A DNA stretch of 64,000 bases from JAVVSR01 sp964604875 (lineage in GTDB: Bacteria > Bacillota > Clostridia > Christensenellales > CAG-917), in the NCBI GenBank assembly GCA_964604875.1, contig CAZSAC010000001.1, forward strand, positions 62,001 to 126,000. Direction: 5' to 3'. The notes beneath the pieces were generated by a model, which worked only from the letters and a program-made list of their open reading frames with translations, searched no databases and was not told the DNA's origin. Positions 41,332 through 50,230 of this stretch are shown piece by piece (position 1 is the first letter of the stretch; the number at the start of each line of letters is the position of its first letter). Position numbers and translations under genes: made by a program.

Positions 41332-41845
41332 TGGTTGCACCTCCCGCATTGATATTCATATTTTTCAGAACCGAAAATGGCGAAGAATCCTCCGAATCCC
41401 GGTTTTCTATGTTGCATTTACATTTTGCGATATTGAGGTTTGCGCCGCATTTATCGCATAAGCCCTTGCAGTCCTTTTTGCACAATACTCTTGATGGCAT
41501 TGCCAACAAAACACGTTCTGCTATTATCGGCTGAAGTTCAATTTGTTCATCCTCGTACACAAGAGTTTCTTCATCAAGCTTGTCTTTATAAAAAGTCTCC
41601 GTTACGGGGATTTTAAAATCCATTATGGTTGGAGCTAAGCATCTGTCGCAAGCAAACTCACAAGAATATTCAAGCTCAGCATTGACGGCGAGGCTATCTT
41701 CAAAAAAAGTATACCAACCTGTCAAGTGTCCTGCGGATAAAAACTTCCCGTCACGGTTGCCTATAAGCGAAACGTCAAGAGGTATGCTTTCGTCTATCGT
41801 ATAAAACTCACCCTCAACGGCGTTGCTAAAATCAATTATCATCAC
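41312..41845 (-). CDS. yceD: DUF177 (YceD) family protein
   Basis: This 177-residue protein has the YceD pattern: an N-terminal beta-rich half, CEFACDRCLAPTIMDFKIPV and the C-terminal CKKDCKGLCDKCGANLN with four Cys. YceD is a bacterial 23S rRNA accumulation protein that is nearly always encoded before rpmF. The tail after the Cys cluster overlaps rpmF by 20 bases. Confidence 0.92.
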   Translation of the reverse strand: MMIIDFSNAVEGEFYTIDESIPLDVSLIGNRDGKFLSAGHLTGWYTFFEDSLAVNAELEYSCEFACDRCLAPTIMDFKIPVTETFYKDKLDEETLVYEDEQIELQPIIAERVLLAMPSRVLCKKDCKGLCDKCGANLNIAKCKCNIENRDSEDSSPFSVLKNMNINAGGATNGSTKK

Positions 41846-41868
41846 TGTCTCCTACCAAAACAAAAACG

Positions 41869-41897
41869 ATTATATAGAATTTAATATATTTTGTCAA
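41869..41897 (-). promoter_or_regulatory. Perfect-consensus sigma-A promoter of yceD-rpmF
   Basis: TTGACA (41897-41892), exactly 17 bp, then TATAAT (41874-41869), about 24 bp before the start codon. Confidence 0.9.
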
Positions 41898-41917
41898 ACA
41901 AAAATAGTTGTTTTTAG

Positions 41918-43111
41918 TTATTTACAAGTCAAAAACTGCGTTTCACGAGCAATAACAAGTTCCTCGTTTGTGGGAATAATCGCAACCTTAACTTTGGAAG
42001 TAGGCTTAGACAAAATTGAAACGTCGCCTTTATCGGGGTTTTCGTTTTTGTCGAAATCGAAATCGATGCCCAAATATCCCATATTTTCCATAACCTGACC
42101 ACGAATTAAGGGGCTATGCTCGCCAATCCCGCCCGTAAATATAACAGCGTCAACACCGCCTAAAACAGCAGAGAATGCGCCTACGTATTTTTTTATGCGG
42201 TAAGCTGTCATTTCTAGGGCAAGTTTCGCTCTTTCGTTTCCTTCTTCTGCGGCGGAAGTCAAATCCCTACAATCGCTGGAAAAACCGCTAATGCCTAGCA
42301 TTCCGCTTTTCTTGTTTAGGTAATCCACCATTTCAGACATATTTTTGTCAAGCTTTTTGCCAAGATATTCTATTGCGGCAGGGTCAATATCACCGCTACG
42401 AGTGCCCATCATAACGCCCTCTAATGGCGTGAAGCCCATTGTGGTATCAACGCATTTTCCGTCCTTGACCGCGCTAAGCGAACTGCCGTTTCCCAAGTGA
42501 CAAATTATGATTTTTTTGTCCGAGCCTAACCATTTTTTCGCCTCGCCTGCAATATATTTATGCGACGTACCGTGGAACCCGTATTTTCTGACTTTATAGT
42601 TTTGATAATCCTCATAAGGGACGCCGTATAGAAACGCCTTAGGTGGCATTGTCGCATGGAAAGTCGTATCAAAAACCAATGCCATCGGAACGCCCGGCAT
42701 AACCGCCTGACAGCTTTCAACGCACGAAATATTGCCCGGCATATGCAAAGGGCCTAAGTCGATATTTTTTTTGCATTTTTGCAAAACCTCGTCGTCAACG
42801 ACCACCGAGCATTTAAAGTCTTCTCCGCTGTGAAGAACACGGTGTCCTACCGCGCCTATTTCCGAAACCGACTTAATTGCGCCGCATTTTTCGTCAACCA
42901 AGGCTTTTAAAACCAACTCCATAGCTTCCTTATGCGTTGGCATCGGGCTTTTTAAAACCAACTTATCCTTGCCTACCGCGGTTTGCGTCAAAAGGCTGTT
43001 TTCCATAGTGATTCTCTCACATATGCCTTTTGCGATAACCGCCTCGTTTTGCATATCGATAAGCTGATATTTGAGCGAACTGCTTCCTGCGTTTATAACC
43101 AAAATTTTCAT
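41918..43111 (-). CDS. ackA: Acetate kinase
   Basis: This 397-residue protein has the two acetokinase signatures, VINAGSSSLKYQLID and ALVFDTTFHATMPP, plus RKYGFHGTSHKYI, CHLGNGSSLSAV and FTGGIGEHSPLIR. It makes ATP and acetate from acetyl-phosphate. It follows pta by 11 bases, so the acetyl-CoA to acetate route is complete and co-transcribed. Confidence 0.98.
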   Translation of the reverse strand: MKILVINAGSSSLKYQLIDMQNEAVIAKGICERITMENSLLTQTAVGKDKLVLKSPMPTHKEAMELVLKALVDEKCGAIKSVSEIGAVGHRVLHSGEDFKCSVVVDDEVLQKCKKNIDLGPLHMPGNISCVESCQAVMPGVPMALVFDTTFHATMPPKAFLYGVPYEDYQNYKVRKYGFHGTSHKYIAGEAKKWLGSDKKIIICHLGNGSSLSAVKDGKCVDTTMGFTPLEGVMMGTRSGDIDPAAIEYLGKKLDKNMSEMVDYLNKKSGMLGISGFSSDCRDLTSAAEEGNERAKLALEMTAYRIKKYVGAFSAVLGGVDAVIFTGGIGEHSPLIRGQVMENMGYLGIDFDFDKNENPDKGDVSILSKPTSKVKVAIIPTNEELVIARETQFLTCK

Positions 43112-43122
43112 AGATAAACCCC

Positions 43123-44118
43123 TTATTTAGCTTGTAAAGCCGTTATTGCCGCCGCAGCGACTATATCCTCTGCCACGCACCCGCGGGACAAATCGTTCAC
43201 AGGTTTTGCCAAGCCTTGCATAACAGGGCCGATTGCCATACATCCGCCGAAGCGTTGAGCAAGCTTATAGCCGATATTGCCCGATTCCAAATTCGGGAAA
43301 ACCAAAACGTTTGCCGAACCCGCCACCGCGCTACCCGACGCTTTTTGCTTTGCCACAACAGGAACAATCGCAGCGTCAAGTTGAAGCTCGCCGTCAATTT
43401 TTAGGTCAGGCATTTTTTCTTTGACAATTTGTAAAGCAGAGGTCACTTTATCTATGCGCTCGTGCTTTGCGCTCCCCTTTGTGGAGAATGAAAGCATCGC
43501 AACTTTCGGTTCAATTTCTATAATGCTTCTTGCGCTTTCTGCCGCCGCAATGGAAATATCCGCAAGCTGATTTACGTCAGGCTCGGGGATAACCGCACAG
43601 TCGGAGAATATCATAGCCGGAGCCTCAGACACCTTACTGCCTTCAGGAAGTATCATCACAAAACAGCTTGACACAGACCCGATTCCCGGGGCTGGTTTGA
43701 TGACTTGAAACGCGCTACGCAATACGTCTCCGCTGGAAAAAACCGCGCCGCCGACTAAGCCGTCAACATAGTCGCTTTTGAGCATAAGACAACCAAAAAA
43801 CATATTGTTGTTTGACGCAAGCTCAAAGGCTTGTTCTTCCGTCATACCCTTAGACTTTCTGAGTTCAAATAAAAGATTTGCATATTGCTTTGTATATTTC
43901 GAAGTTTTGGGATTTATAATTTCTATGTTATCTAAACAAATATCAGGATTATTCTTGCGAATTTCCTCCTCATTTCCAAGCAAAACTACCTCGGCAATTT
44001 TGCGGGTTGTTAAAAGTTCAGCCGCCTTAACCACTCGGGCATCAAAGCCTTCCGCTAAAGCAATTTTCTTTTTTTTTGCTGCAGCGCGAGCGTAAAGCCC
44101 GTCTAAAAAAGTGTTCAT
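43123..44118 (-). CDS. pta: Phosphate acetyltransferase
   Basis: This 331-residue protein is the short, single-domain Pta: KKIALAEGFDARVVKAAELL, DYVDGLVGGAVFSSGDVLRSA, VSSCFVMILPEG, AMLSFSTKGSAKHE and NVLVFPNLESGNIGYKLAQR. It converts acetyl-CoA and phosphate to acetyl-phosphate. AGGAGA precedes the ATG. The gene is divergent from tmcAL. Confidence 0.97.
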   Translation of the reverse strand: MNTFLDGLYARAAAKKKKIALAEGFDARVVKAAELLTTRKIAEVVLLGNEEEIRKNNPDICLDNIEIINPKTSKYTKQYANLLFELRKSKGMTEEQAFELASNNNMFFGCLMLKSDYVDGLVGGAVFSSGDVLRSAFQVIKPAPGIGSVSSCFVMILPEGSKVSEAPAMIFSDCAVIPEPDVNQLADISIAAAESARSIIEIEPKVAMLSFSTKGSAKHERIDKVTSALQIVKEKMPDLKIDGELQLDAAIVPVVAKQKASGSAVAGSANVLVFPNLESGNIGYKLAQRFGGCMAIGPVMQGLAKPVNDLSRGCVAEDIVAAAAITALQAK

Positions 44119-44199
44119 ATAAAATCTCCTAACAAAATTATTGAATATAAAATGCTTTATTATTTTAGAAATATATGTATAATAATATAAGACGTTTTT

Positions 44200-44227
44200 A
44201 TTATACTCTTTAACTAAAAAATTGCAA
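44200..44227 (-). promoter_or_regulatory. Sigma-A promoter of pta-ackA
   Basis: TTGCAA (44227-44222), a 16-bp spacer and TATAAT (44205-44200) lie 82 bp upstream of the pta start, in the pta/tmcAL divergent region. Confidence 0.7.
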
Positions 44228-44253
44228 TCGATTTAGGGGCGTAAATTGAATTT

Positions 44254-45414
44254 ATGAAAATTACCGCGATAATTTGTGAATATAATCCCTTCCATAACGG
44301 GCACGCATATCATATCGCTATGGCAAAAAAGGAAACTCAACCCGACGCCTTAATTTGCATAATGAGCGGAAATTTTACGCAGCGCGGAGATATTGCAATT
44401 TTAGATAAATATACTCGGGCAAGACACGCAATCTTGGGGGGCGCGGACGCAGTAATTGAGCTTCCAACCTATTACGCCGTAAATTGCGCTGAAAAATTTG
44501 CTTTCGGCGCGTGCAAAGCCTTAAGCGTTTTTGATGACGTAACCTTGTCTTTTGGGAGCGAGTGCGGTGATTTATCAACGCTTGAGAAGGCAGTTAGTTC
44601 AATTAAAGAAGAATCGCATACCACCAAATCAACCATAAAAGAACACTTAGCCAACGGCGATTCTTATGTCAGCGCATTTACCAAATCGCTTGACAAGGAT
44701 ACGGCAGAAGCGCTGTCCTGCCCCAATAATACGTTGGCGATTGAATATATGAAAGCGTCAAAAGCTTTCGGTTTTAAATATCACACAATAAAACGGCTCG
44801 GAAGCTATAACGATATTACGCCTCAAAATGCAGAGCTTGCCTCTGCGACTGCAATAAGAACGCTGTTAAAAAACAAGAAAATAATTGACGCTTTTATTCC
44901 TGACTTTGTCGGCTTGGACTTAGAAAAAAATCTAACCTTTAACGATAATTTATTTGATATGCTGGCATATGCGATTATATCTGCGCCCACGGAGGAGCTT
45001 TCCGCCCTGCCAGACGTGTCTGAAGGCTTAGAAAACCGTATTATTAAATTTTTATCCGTTTCAAAAGATTATGAAGGTCTTATACAAAATATTAAAACCA
45101 AAAGGTATACAATGGCAAAAATCAAGCGAGTTTTATTGTATGCCCTATTCGGGCTTAGTAAGCAACAGGCGCAAAATTTTTATAGCTTACCGCCTTATAT
45201 AAAAGCTCTTGCCGTAAAGTGTGGCAGAGAAGACGTTTTAGCGTATATTGCAAAGCAATGCTCAAACACTATTTCCAAATTTGGTGAAATAAAAGCTTTG
45301 CCAAACGAAATCCAACGGGCGTTATATTTTGAAAACAAGGTGGACGATATATACCATAAAATTTCCAAAAATCCGTCCGCCAAGCTCACAAATTGCCAGT
45401 TTATTAAGCTATAA
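44254..45414 (+). CDS. tmcAL: tRNA(Met) cytidine acetate ligase TmcAL
   Basis: This 386-residue protein starts MKITAIICEYNPFHNGHAYH, the HIGH-like signature of TmcAL, and continues IMSGNFTQRGDIAILDKYTRA, LPTYYAVNCAEKFA and LASATAIRTLL. It activates acetate with ATP and acetylates cytidine 34 of elongator tRNA-Met. An in-frame stop lies just upstream of the ATG; the AGGGG site is about 14 bases away, further than usual. It is transcribed toward ylbJ and overlaps its end by six bases. Confidence 0.95.
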   Translation: MKITAIICEYNPFHNGHAYHIAMAKKETQPDALICIMSGNFTQRGDIAILDKYTRARHAILGGADAVIELPTYYAVNCAEKFAFGACKALSVFDDVTLSFGSECGDLSTLEKAVSSIKEESHTTKSTIKEHLANGDSYVSAFTKSLDKDTAEALSCPNNTLAIEYMKASKAFGFKYHTIKRLGSYNDITPQNAELASATAIRTLLKNKKIIDAFIPDFVGLDLEKNLTFNDNLFDMLAYAIISAPTEELSALPDVSEGLENRIIKFLSVSKDYEGLIQNIKTKRYTMAKIKRVLLYALFGLSKQQAQNFYSLPPYIKALAVKCGREDVLAYIAKQCSNTISKFGEIKALPNEIQRALYFENKVDDIYHKISKNPSAKLTNCQFIKL

Positions 45415-46383
45415 CATTCCAACCAAATACCCTAGTATTGCGGAGATTCCGCATTGAGAAAGCTTTGTCAACAGATAATAGCCTGTCTTAATTTTGCATT
45501 TTGACAAGTATGTAATGGATTGTAGCGCAACCGATAAGCCACCGAAAGACACCGCCGCTGACAGCAAAGATACCAACAACGGACGGCTTAAACCCAGCTT
45601 TGATATTTCCAACGCGCCTCTAGTAACTTCAATCGTAGAAATCAAGACAGTTTCCACAATATCCGCGCCACCGCTTCCGCAAGCCAATAAAGCAAGCTTT
45701 ATCGGAGTTGCGATAATTTCAAAAAATCTTATATCTGTCAAAAAAATAATCAACATATTGAAAATGCCAATGTACGCCCCGACAATTAAAATTCCGCTGA
45801 CAGAGCTTTCAATACACTTTGCCAAAATCGAATCCGAATTTTTCGATATCGTTGGCAACGTCGAATTAATTTTATTTTCTAAAGTTTTTCCCCTAAAAAC
45901 CAATCCGTTTAATAAAGCTGACGCTAAATGGACAAATAATATCAAAAACCCAAGTTTTTTGTCTAAAAGCATATATCCGCCGATAGTACCAACCACAAAC
46001 ATCGGCCCCGAGGTTGAGGCAAACGCCGATATTTTTTTACATTCCTGCGTGGTCAACTTTCCGTTTTCATATAAATCGGCAAGCAGTCTTGCGCCCACGG
46101 GATAACCGCTCATTGCGCTCATTGCAAAAATATACGCAGAAATCGACGGAACGCCATATAGTTTTTTTAAGGGTTTTTCAAAAACTTTGCCTATTTTTTC
46201 GGCTACACCCAATTCTGTCAAGATTTTTGTAAAAAAGAAAAATGGAAATAAAACGGGCAAAACATTTGTGGCAAATAAAATCAAGCCGTCAAAAACAGCT
46301 TTACTGTATCTAATAGGCTCAAAAATAAGCGCAACCATAAGAGCCGATATAAAAAGTATCAGCGCTGTTTTTTTTAGTGTCAT
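45409..46383 (-). CDS. ylbJ: Sporulation integral membrane protein YlbJ
   Basis: This 324-residue protein is hydrophobic with about eight membrane segments. It carries the nucleoside-recognition (gate) domain features LFPFFFFTKILTELGV, MSAMSGYPVGARLLADLYENGKLT and STSGPMFVVGTIGGYML. YlbJ is needed for spore cortex formation in B. subtilis and is controlled by sigma-E there. No Shine-Dalgarno is visible; a TATAAT lies five bases before the ATG but has no good -35. Neighbouring coaD and rsmD also match the Bacillus ylb region. Confidence 0.92.
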   Translation of the reverse strand: MTLKKTALILFISALMVALIFEPIRYSKAVFDGLILFATNVLPVLFPFFFFTKILTELGVAEKIGKVFEKPLKKLYGVPSISAYIFAMSAMSGYPVGARLLADLYENGKLTTQECKKISAFASTSGPMFVVGTIGGYMLLDKKLGFLILFVHLASALLNGLVFRGKTLENKINSTLPTISKNSDSILAKCIESSVSGILIVGAYIGIFNMLIIFLTDIRFFEIIATPIKLALLACGSGGADIVETVLISTIEVTRGALEISKLGLSRPLLVSLLSAAVSFGGLSVALQSITYLSKCKIKTGYYLLTKLSQCGISAILGYLVGML

Positions 46384-46432
46384 ATTAGATTATAATGTCA
46401 GGGATTAAAAAAAATGAGGGTTTTTTAAAATT

Positions 46433-46453
46433 AAAAAACGGCTTTCGCCGTTT
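46433..46453 (-). terminator. Terminator after the coiled-coil gene
   Basis: A 7-bp stem (AAACGGC/GCCGTTT) with a 4-nt loop and a following U-rich run ends the long paaK-ior-coaD operon and separates it from ylbJ. Confidence 0.75.
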
Positions 46454-46464
46454 AAGAGTTTAAA

Positions 46465-46965
46465 TTATACGTTGTTTTCCGACGGCGCTTCCTGCGGTTG
46501 CGACATTGGCGGTTTTTCGGGATTCCGCAAGTCTTCCCTGTTGGAACGAACCAAACTCAGAGCGTCACGCAATGTCATTTCACTATCCGACAAAAGTTGG
46601 TCGATTTTAACCTTAACTTCATAAACGCTTTTATCGTGCAAAGCGTAAGCCTCGGCGCGGATTTTTTCCGCTTCTTCCTTAGCTTGAATTAAAATTTCGT
46701 TTTCATCTAACAGTCTGTCACGGCGGGCTTCGGCTTCCTCAACAATTCTGCTTCCGTATTCCAACGCCTTTTTACGTTGATTATCACAATCGGAAACAAG
46801 ATATTGAGCTTCCTTAATAACCTCGGGATAGTTTATGCGCATACGCGCCAATATATCCAAAACCTGATTTCGATTTACTATAGCGTCATTGCTGGAAAAC
46901 ATAGACTTTTTTGCCGATACAAAAACTTCTTCCAATTGAGCGATAAGTTGTTCAATCTGTTCCAT
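46465..46965 (-). CDS. Coiled-coil protein, DivIVA/ATP-synthase-stalk-like
   Basis: This 166-residue protein is a long amphipathic helix region (about 1-135) with many Glu/Ala/Lys heptads, such as RRDRLLDENEILIQAKEEAEK (first 20 residues shown apart), and a disordered C-terminus rich in Pro, Gln and Glu. There is no membrane segment. Genes like this next to coaD in Clostridia are often labelled ATPase or DivIVA-like, without proof. A scaffold role is my inference. It has its own AGGAGG site and is co-transcribed with coaD. Confidence 0.72.
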   Translation of the reverse strand: MEQIEQLIAQLEEVFVSAKKSMFSSNDAIVNRNQVLDILARMRINYPEVIKEAQYLVSDCDNQRKKALEYGSRIVEEAEARRDRLLDENEILIQAKEEAEKIRAEAYALHDKSVYEVKVKIDQLLSDSEMTLRDALSLVRSNREDLRNPEKPPMSQPQEAPSENNV

Positions 46966-47002
46966 AGCACCCTCCTTTGTGTCAATAATACAGTCAATTA
47001 TG

Positions 47003-47419
47003 TCATTTTTGACTTCTTAATTCTAGTCTTTCCTTTGACGAACTTATGTCTTTTACTTCGTCATTTGCCAATATAAACAATGTATCTATGTTGCCAAAAT
47101 CCAAATTTTGCTTTCTTAAATCTAATTCATACTTTAAATCAACGGCGTTTCTTATGCCTCTAACCATACAGACTTCGCCAACCGATTTACAAAAATCTAC
47201 CGCATATCCATTGTAGCCCGCCACTTCAACATTGTCAAATCCTTTAGTTGCGCAACGTATTTTAGACAATCTATCCTCGTATGAGTATAAATATGTCTTG
47301 TCTGGATTTATCAGCATACATACATATACCTTATCAAACAGCTTTTGCGCTTGTTCAATCAGAAAAATATGCCCTTTTGTTATCGGGTCAAAGCTTCCCG
47401 TGACAACTGCTTTTTTCAT
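47003..47419 (-). CDS. coaD: Phosphopantetheine adenylyltransferase with a short C-terminus
   Basis: This protein has the CoaD motifs KAVVTGSFDPITKGHIFLIEQA, MVRGIRNAVDLKYELDLR and a C-terminal ISSS. It makes dephospho-CoA from 4'-phosphopantetheine and ATP. At 138 residues it is about 20 shorter than usual: the family normally continues with (S)xxVRE and GGDVSxxVP after ISS, but here only about ten unrelated residues follow before the stop. The other frames downstream do not restore the family sequence. It overlaps rsmD by four bases. Confidence 0.9.
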   Translation of the reverse strand: MKKAVVTGSFDPITKGHIFLIEQAQKLFDKVYVCMLINPDKTYLYSYEDRLSKIRCATKGFDNVEVAGYNGYAVDFCKSVGEVCMVRGIRNAVDLKYELDLRKQNLDFGNIDTLFILANDEVKDISSSKERLELRSQK

Positions 47420-47949
47420 ATTTGCTTTATAAAATCTAAAATAACCTCTCCGTACTTTCTTGTGTCATATATCTCAAGCCCGTTAAAAGAAGAATATTTT
47501 TTTTGATAATTATGCTCGTAAATTATTGTGGCGTCATCAGCCAGCCTGTTGTGCTTTACTAATTCAATAATTGCGCGTTCTGCCAAGTCTGAATTATACG
47601 GCGGATCCAAATAAACAATATCGTATTTCAAATTTTCCGTTGCAATTACATTCAAAAAATCCGCCTGAACTATTTTTCCGCAAAATTCTACGCCCGAAAA
47701 GTTTTTGTTGATAATATCAATAGAGGCTTTGTCCTTGTCACAAAGTACAACATATTTCGCGCCTCTGGAAACACATTCTAAGCCAATAGCTCCGCTACCC
47801 GAGAATAAATCCAAAACACAAGCGTCTTTTACCTTAAATTGAATTATATTAAACAAAGATTCTTTAATCCGGTCAATAGTCGGACGCACCGCCATATCCT
47901 TTGGCGGAGTCAGCTTTCGTCCACGATATTTGCCCGAAATTACCCTCAT
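47416..47949 (-). CDS. rsmD: 16S rRNA (guanine(966)-N(2))-methyltransferase
   Basis: This 177-residue protein has the RsmD pattern: MRVISGKYRGRKLTPP, RPTIDRIKESLFNII, VLDLFSGSGAIGLECVSRGA (SAM site) and VYLDPPYNSD (catalytic motif). It methylates 16S rRNA in the assembled 30S subunit. The rsmD-coaD overlap is conserved across Bacillota. Confidence 0.97.
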   Translation of the reverse strand: MRVISGKYRGRKLTPPKDMAVRPTIDRIKESLFNIIQFKVKDACVLDLFSGSGAIGLECVSRGAKYVVLCDKDKASIDIINKNFSGVEFCGKIVQADFLNVIATENLKYDIVYLDPPYNSDLAERAIIELVKHNRLADDATIIYEHNYQKKYSSFNGLEIYDTRKYGEVILDFIKQI

Positions 47950-48491
47950 TTATATACACCTCGCTCTGTCACAACAATATCTAACTTAACATCGTGCGAT
48001 TCCGTCGGAATTTGCTCAACCTTTTGGCATTCGTACGATATGCCGATTTTAAAGCTGTTTGACGTTGCAAAAAATCTGTCGTAATAAGCCTTCCCGTGTC
48101 CAAGACGGTTTAAACGCTCGTCAAAGCCTACCAACGGAACTATGGACACATCGACGTCAAAATTTTGCGATAGGTTTGCCAAGATAGGCTCCTTAATCCC
48201 AAATTTATTCAATGCTAAGGGCGTATCTTCTCTATACTCCGCAATTATCATTCTATCGCCGACAAGCTTTGGCGCAAAAACTTTTTTGCCGTTTTTCAAT
48301 AAATACGAAATAATATCGCTTGTATTCGGCTCGTTAGACGTATTTAAAAAAATAAATACGCTGTCTGCGTTGCAAAACTTTGATAATCCTAAAACATATT
48401 GAAAAATCTTTCTATCGGCGATACTTTTCTCTTGCGTTGATAAATTTTCAAGTCTGTTTTTAATTTCCTTCCTTAGATAGGACTTTTCCAT
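47946..48491 (-). CDS. 5-formyltetrahydrofolate cyclo-ligase
   Basis: This 181-residue protein has the family motifs LRKEIKNRLENLS at the N-terminus, KVFAPKLVGDRMIIAEY, and LNRLGHGKAYYDRFFA, the nucleotide- and folate-binding loop. It converts 5-formyl-THF to methenyl-THF with ATP. It overlaps rsmD by four bases and directly follows the ACT protein gene. Confidence 0.93.
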   Translation of the reverse strand: MEKSYLRKEIKNRLENLSTQEKSIADRKIFQYVLGLSKFCNADSVFIFLNTSNEPNTSDIISYLLKNGKKVFAPKLVGDRMIIAEYREDTPLALNKFGIKEPILANLSQNFDVDVSIVPLVGFDERLNRLGHGKAYYDRFFATSNSFKIGISYECQKVEQIPTESHDVKLDIVVTERGVYK

Positions 48492-48914
48492 TTAAATTAT
48501 GTTTTTATCCAAAATCCTTATATCTGCGGCAGATAAAACGTCCAAAGCCTTGCCAACATCGGAAACCTTAAATAAAATAATCGCCTTATGCCCCTCTGTT
48601 CTGGCATAGGAATAAAGATATTCAATGTCTATTTCCCCCGCTGTCAAAATATCGAGGACACCTGCAAGCGCGCCGGGTACGTCATTGATTTCAATCCCGA
48701 TTAAGTCCGAATTTGTAACCGTAAAGCCCGCTTCCTTTAATGCCTTAACAGCGCTGGCATTATCGGTGGTAATTAGGCGTACAATACCAAAATCCTGCGT
48801 GTCGGCAATAGACAACGTGAGTAAATCGATTTTTTCCGAGGCAAGCACTCCTGCCAACTCGTTCAATCTTCCTTTACGATTTTCCAAAAAAACAGCGATT
48901 TGATTAACTAACAT
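48492..48914 (-). CDS. Double ACT-domain protein
   Basis: This 140-residue protein has two ACT domains: one opens with QIAVFLENRKGRLNELAGVLASEKI (blocks QIAVFLENRKGRLNEL), the second with GIEINDVPGALAGVLDIL. There is no enzyme domain. Stand-alone tandem ACT proteins are often found beside phenylacetate-CoA ligase genes, as here one gene after paaK, and ACT domains bind amino acids. I infer that it senses aromatic amino acids for the ior/paaK pathway. Confidence 0.88.
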   Translation of the reverse strand: MLVNQIAVFLENRKGRLNELAGVLASEKIDLLTLSIADTQDFGIVRLITTDNASAVKALKEAGFTVTNSDLIGIEINDVPGALAGVLDILTAGEIDIEYLYSYARTEGHKAIILFKVSDVGKALDVLSAADIRILDKNII

Positions 48915-48925
48915 AATGTCCCTCC

Positions 48926-50230
48926 TTAAAACTTTCTATTATCTATTATACGTTTTGCTTTGCCTTCGCTCCTGGGTATGGAGTGTGGCGAAACGATAGT
49001 GATTTTTGCTGATATGCCCAACATAGATTGCATTTCGTGCGAAATACGGTTTTTCAAACTTTCCAGCTTCCTGACTTCGTCGGAAAAAGCCGCGTCGTTT
49101 AGCTCGACTTGAATTTCCATAGTATCCAAGGAACCCTCGCGGTTTAAGATGATTTGATAATGAGGGCCGATTGCTCCGCCGATATTAAGCAATACCGTCT
49201 CAATTTGCGACGGGAATACGTTTACGCCGCGGATAATGAGCATATCGTCACTTCTGCCTTCGATTCTCGTCATACGAACAAGCGTACGTCCGCATTTACA
49301 TGTCGAATAGTCCAAAGAACAAATATCGCGAGTTCTGTACCTTATCAGCGGAATACATTCTTTTGTTAAGGTTGTAAACACCAATTCACCTTTTTCGCCT
49401 GCCTTGACGGGCTCTAAGGTTTCGGGGTTTATAATTTCGGGATAGAAAAAATCCTCGTATATGTGCTTGCCGTTTTGCTCAACGCATTCCATAGAGACGC
49501 CGGGACCGCTGATTTCGGACAAACCGTATATGTCATACGCCTTAATTTTAAGCCTTTTTTGGATTTCCTCACGCATTGCTTCTGACCAAGGTTCTGCGCC
49601 GAATATGCCTATTTTTAAGCCTAAATCCTCGGGCTTTAAGCCTGCCTTTTCGATTTCCTCGGCAAGATATATCGCATAGGACGGCGTACAGGCAATAACG
49701 TTTGACACAAAATCTTTCAAAAGCATAATTTGGCGCATTGTGTTTCCGCTAGACACGGGAACAACCGTCGCGCCAAGCTTTTCAATGCCGTAATGTATGC
49801 CGAGACCGCCCGTAAACAAGCCGTATCCGTACGCTACGTGCACTAACGAATTTTCGTCAACGCCCGCTGAAGCTAAGGCGCGCGCGCAACACTCAGACCA
49901 AGCCTCAATATCATTTTTTGTGTAACCGACAACAGTCAGTTTTCCCGTTGTACCGCTCGACGCGTGCAATCTGACAACGTTTTTTCTCTCGCACCCAAAC
50001 AGACCAAACGGATAATTTGCTCGTAAATCAGTTTTTACCGTAAACGGGAGTTTGGCTATATCGGAAATAGAATTTATATCAGAGGGTTTTACTTTTGCCG
50101 CGTCCATCTTAGCGCGATAGTATGGCACGTTATTATATACGCGCTCAATTTGCTTTTTCAGCCTATCGCTTTGCAACGCCGTCATTTCGTCACGGCTCAT
50201 TGTTTCGATTTTTTCGTTAAAATATTTCAT
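48926..50230 (-). CDS. paaK: Phenylacetate-CoA ligase, second copy
   Basis: This 434-residue protein has the PaaK layout: VPYYRAKMDAA, FTVKTDLRANYPFGLF, the AMP-binding loop HASSGTTGKLTVVGYT, YDIYGLSEISGPGVS, RYRTRDI and the hinge RIEGRSDDMLIIRGVNVFPSQIE (split at GRSDDML). It forms aryl-acetyl-CoA from the acid, CoA and ATP, or may run in reverse to make ATP. It follows iorB with no gap. It is similar to, but clearly distinct from, the paaK at 52569-53858. Confidence 0.94.
   Translation of the reverse strand: MKYFNEKIETMSRDEMTALQSDRLKKQIERVYNNVPYYRAKMDAAKVKPSDINSISDIAKLPFTVKTDLRANYPFGLFGCERKNVVRLHASSGTTGKLTVVGYTKNDIEAWSECCARALASAGVDENSLVHVAYGYGLFTGGLGIHYGIEKLGATVVPVSSGNTMRQIMLLKDFVSNVIACTPSYAIYLAEEIEKAGLKPEDLGLKIGIFGAEPWSEAMREEIQKRLKIKAYDIYGLSEISGPGVSMECVEQNGKHIYEDFFYPEIINPETLEPVKAGEKGELVFTTLTKECIPLIRYRTRDICSLDYSTCKCGRTLVRMTRIEGRSDDMLIIRGVNVFPSQIETVLLNIGGAIGPHYQIILNREGSLDTMEIQVELNDAAFSDEVRKLESLKNRISHEMQSMLGISAKITIVSPHSIPRSEGKAKRIIDNRKF

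Noticed and set aside
46384..46417. Leaderless promoter for ylbJ
   Set aside because: A TATAAT five bases before the ATG is suggestive, but the expected -35 position has no match.
47003..47045. Frameshift at the end of coaD
   Set aside because: Neither alternative frame downstream encodes the missing family motif, so a genuine short end is more likely.
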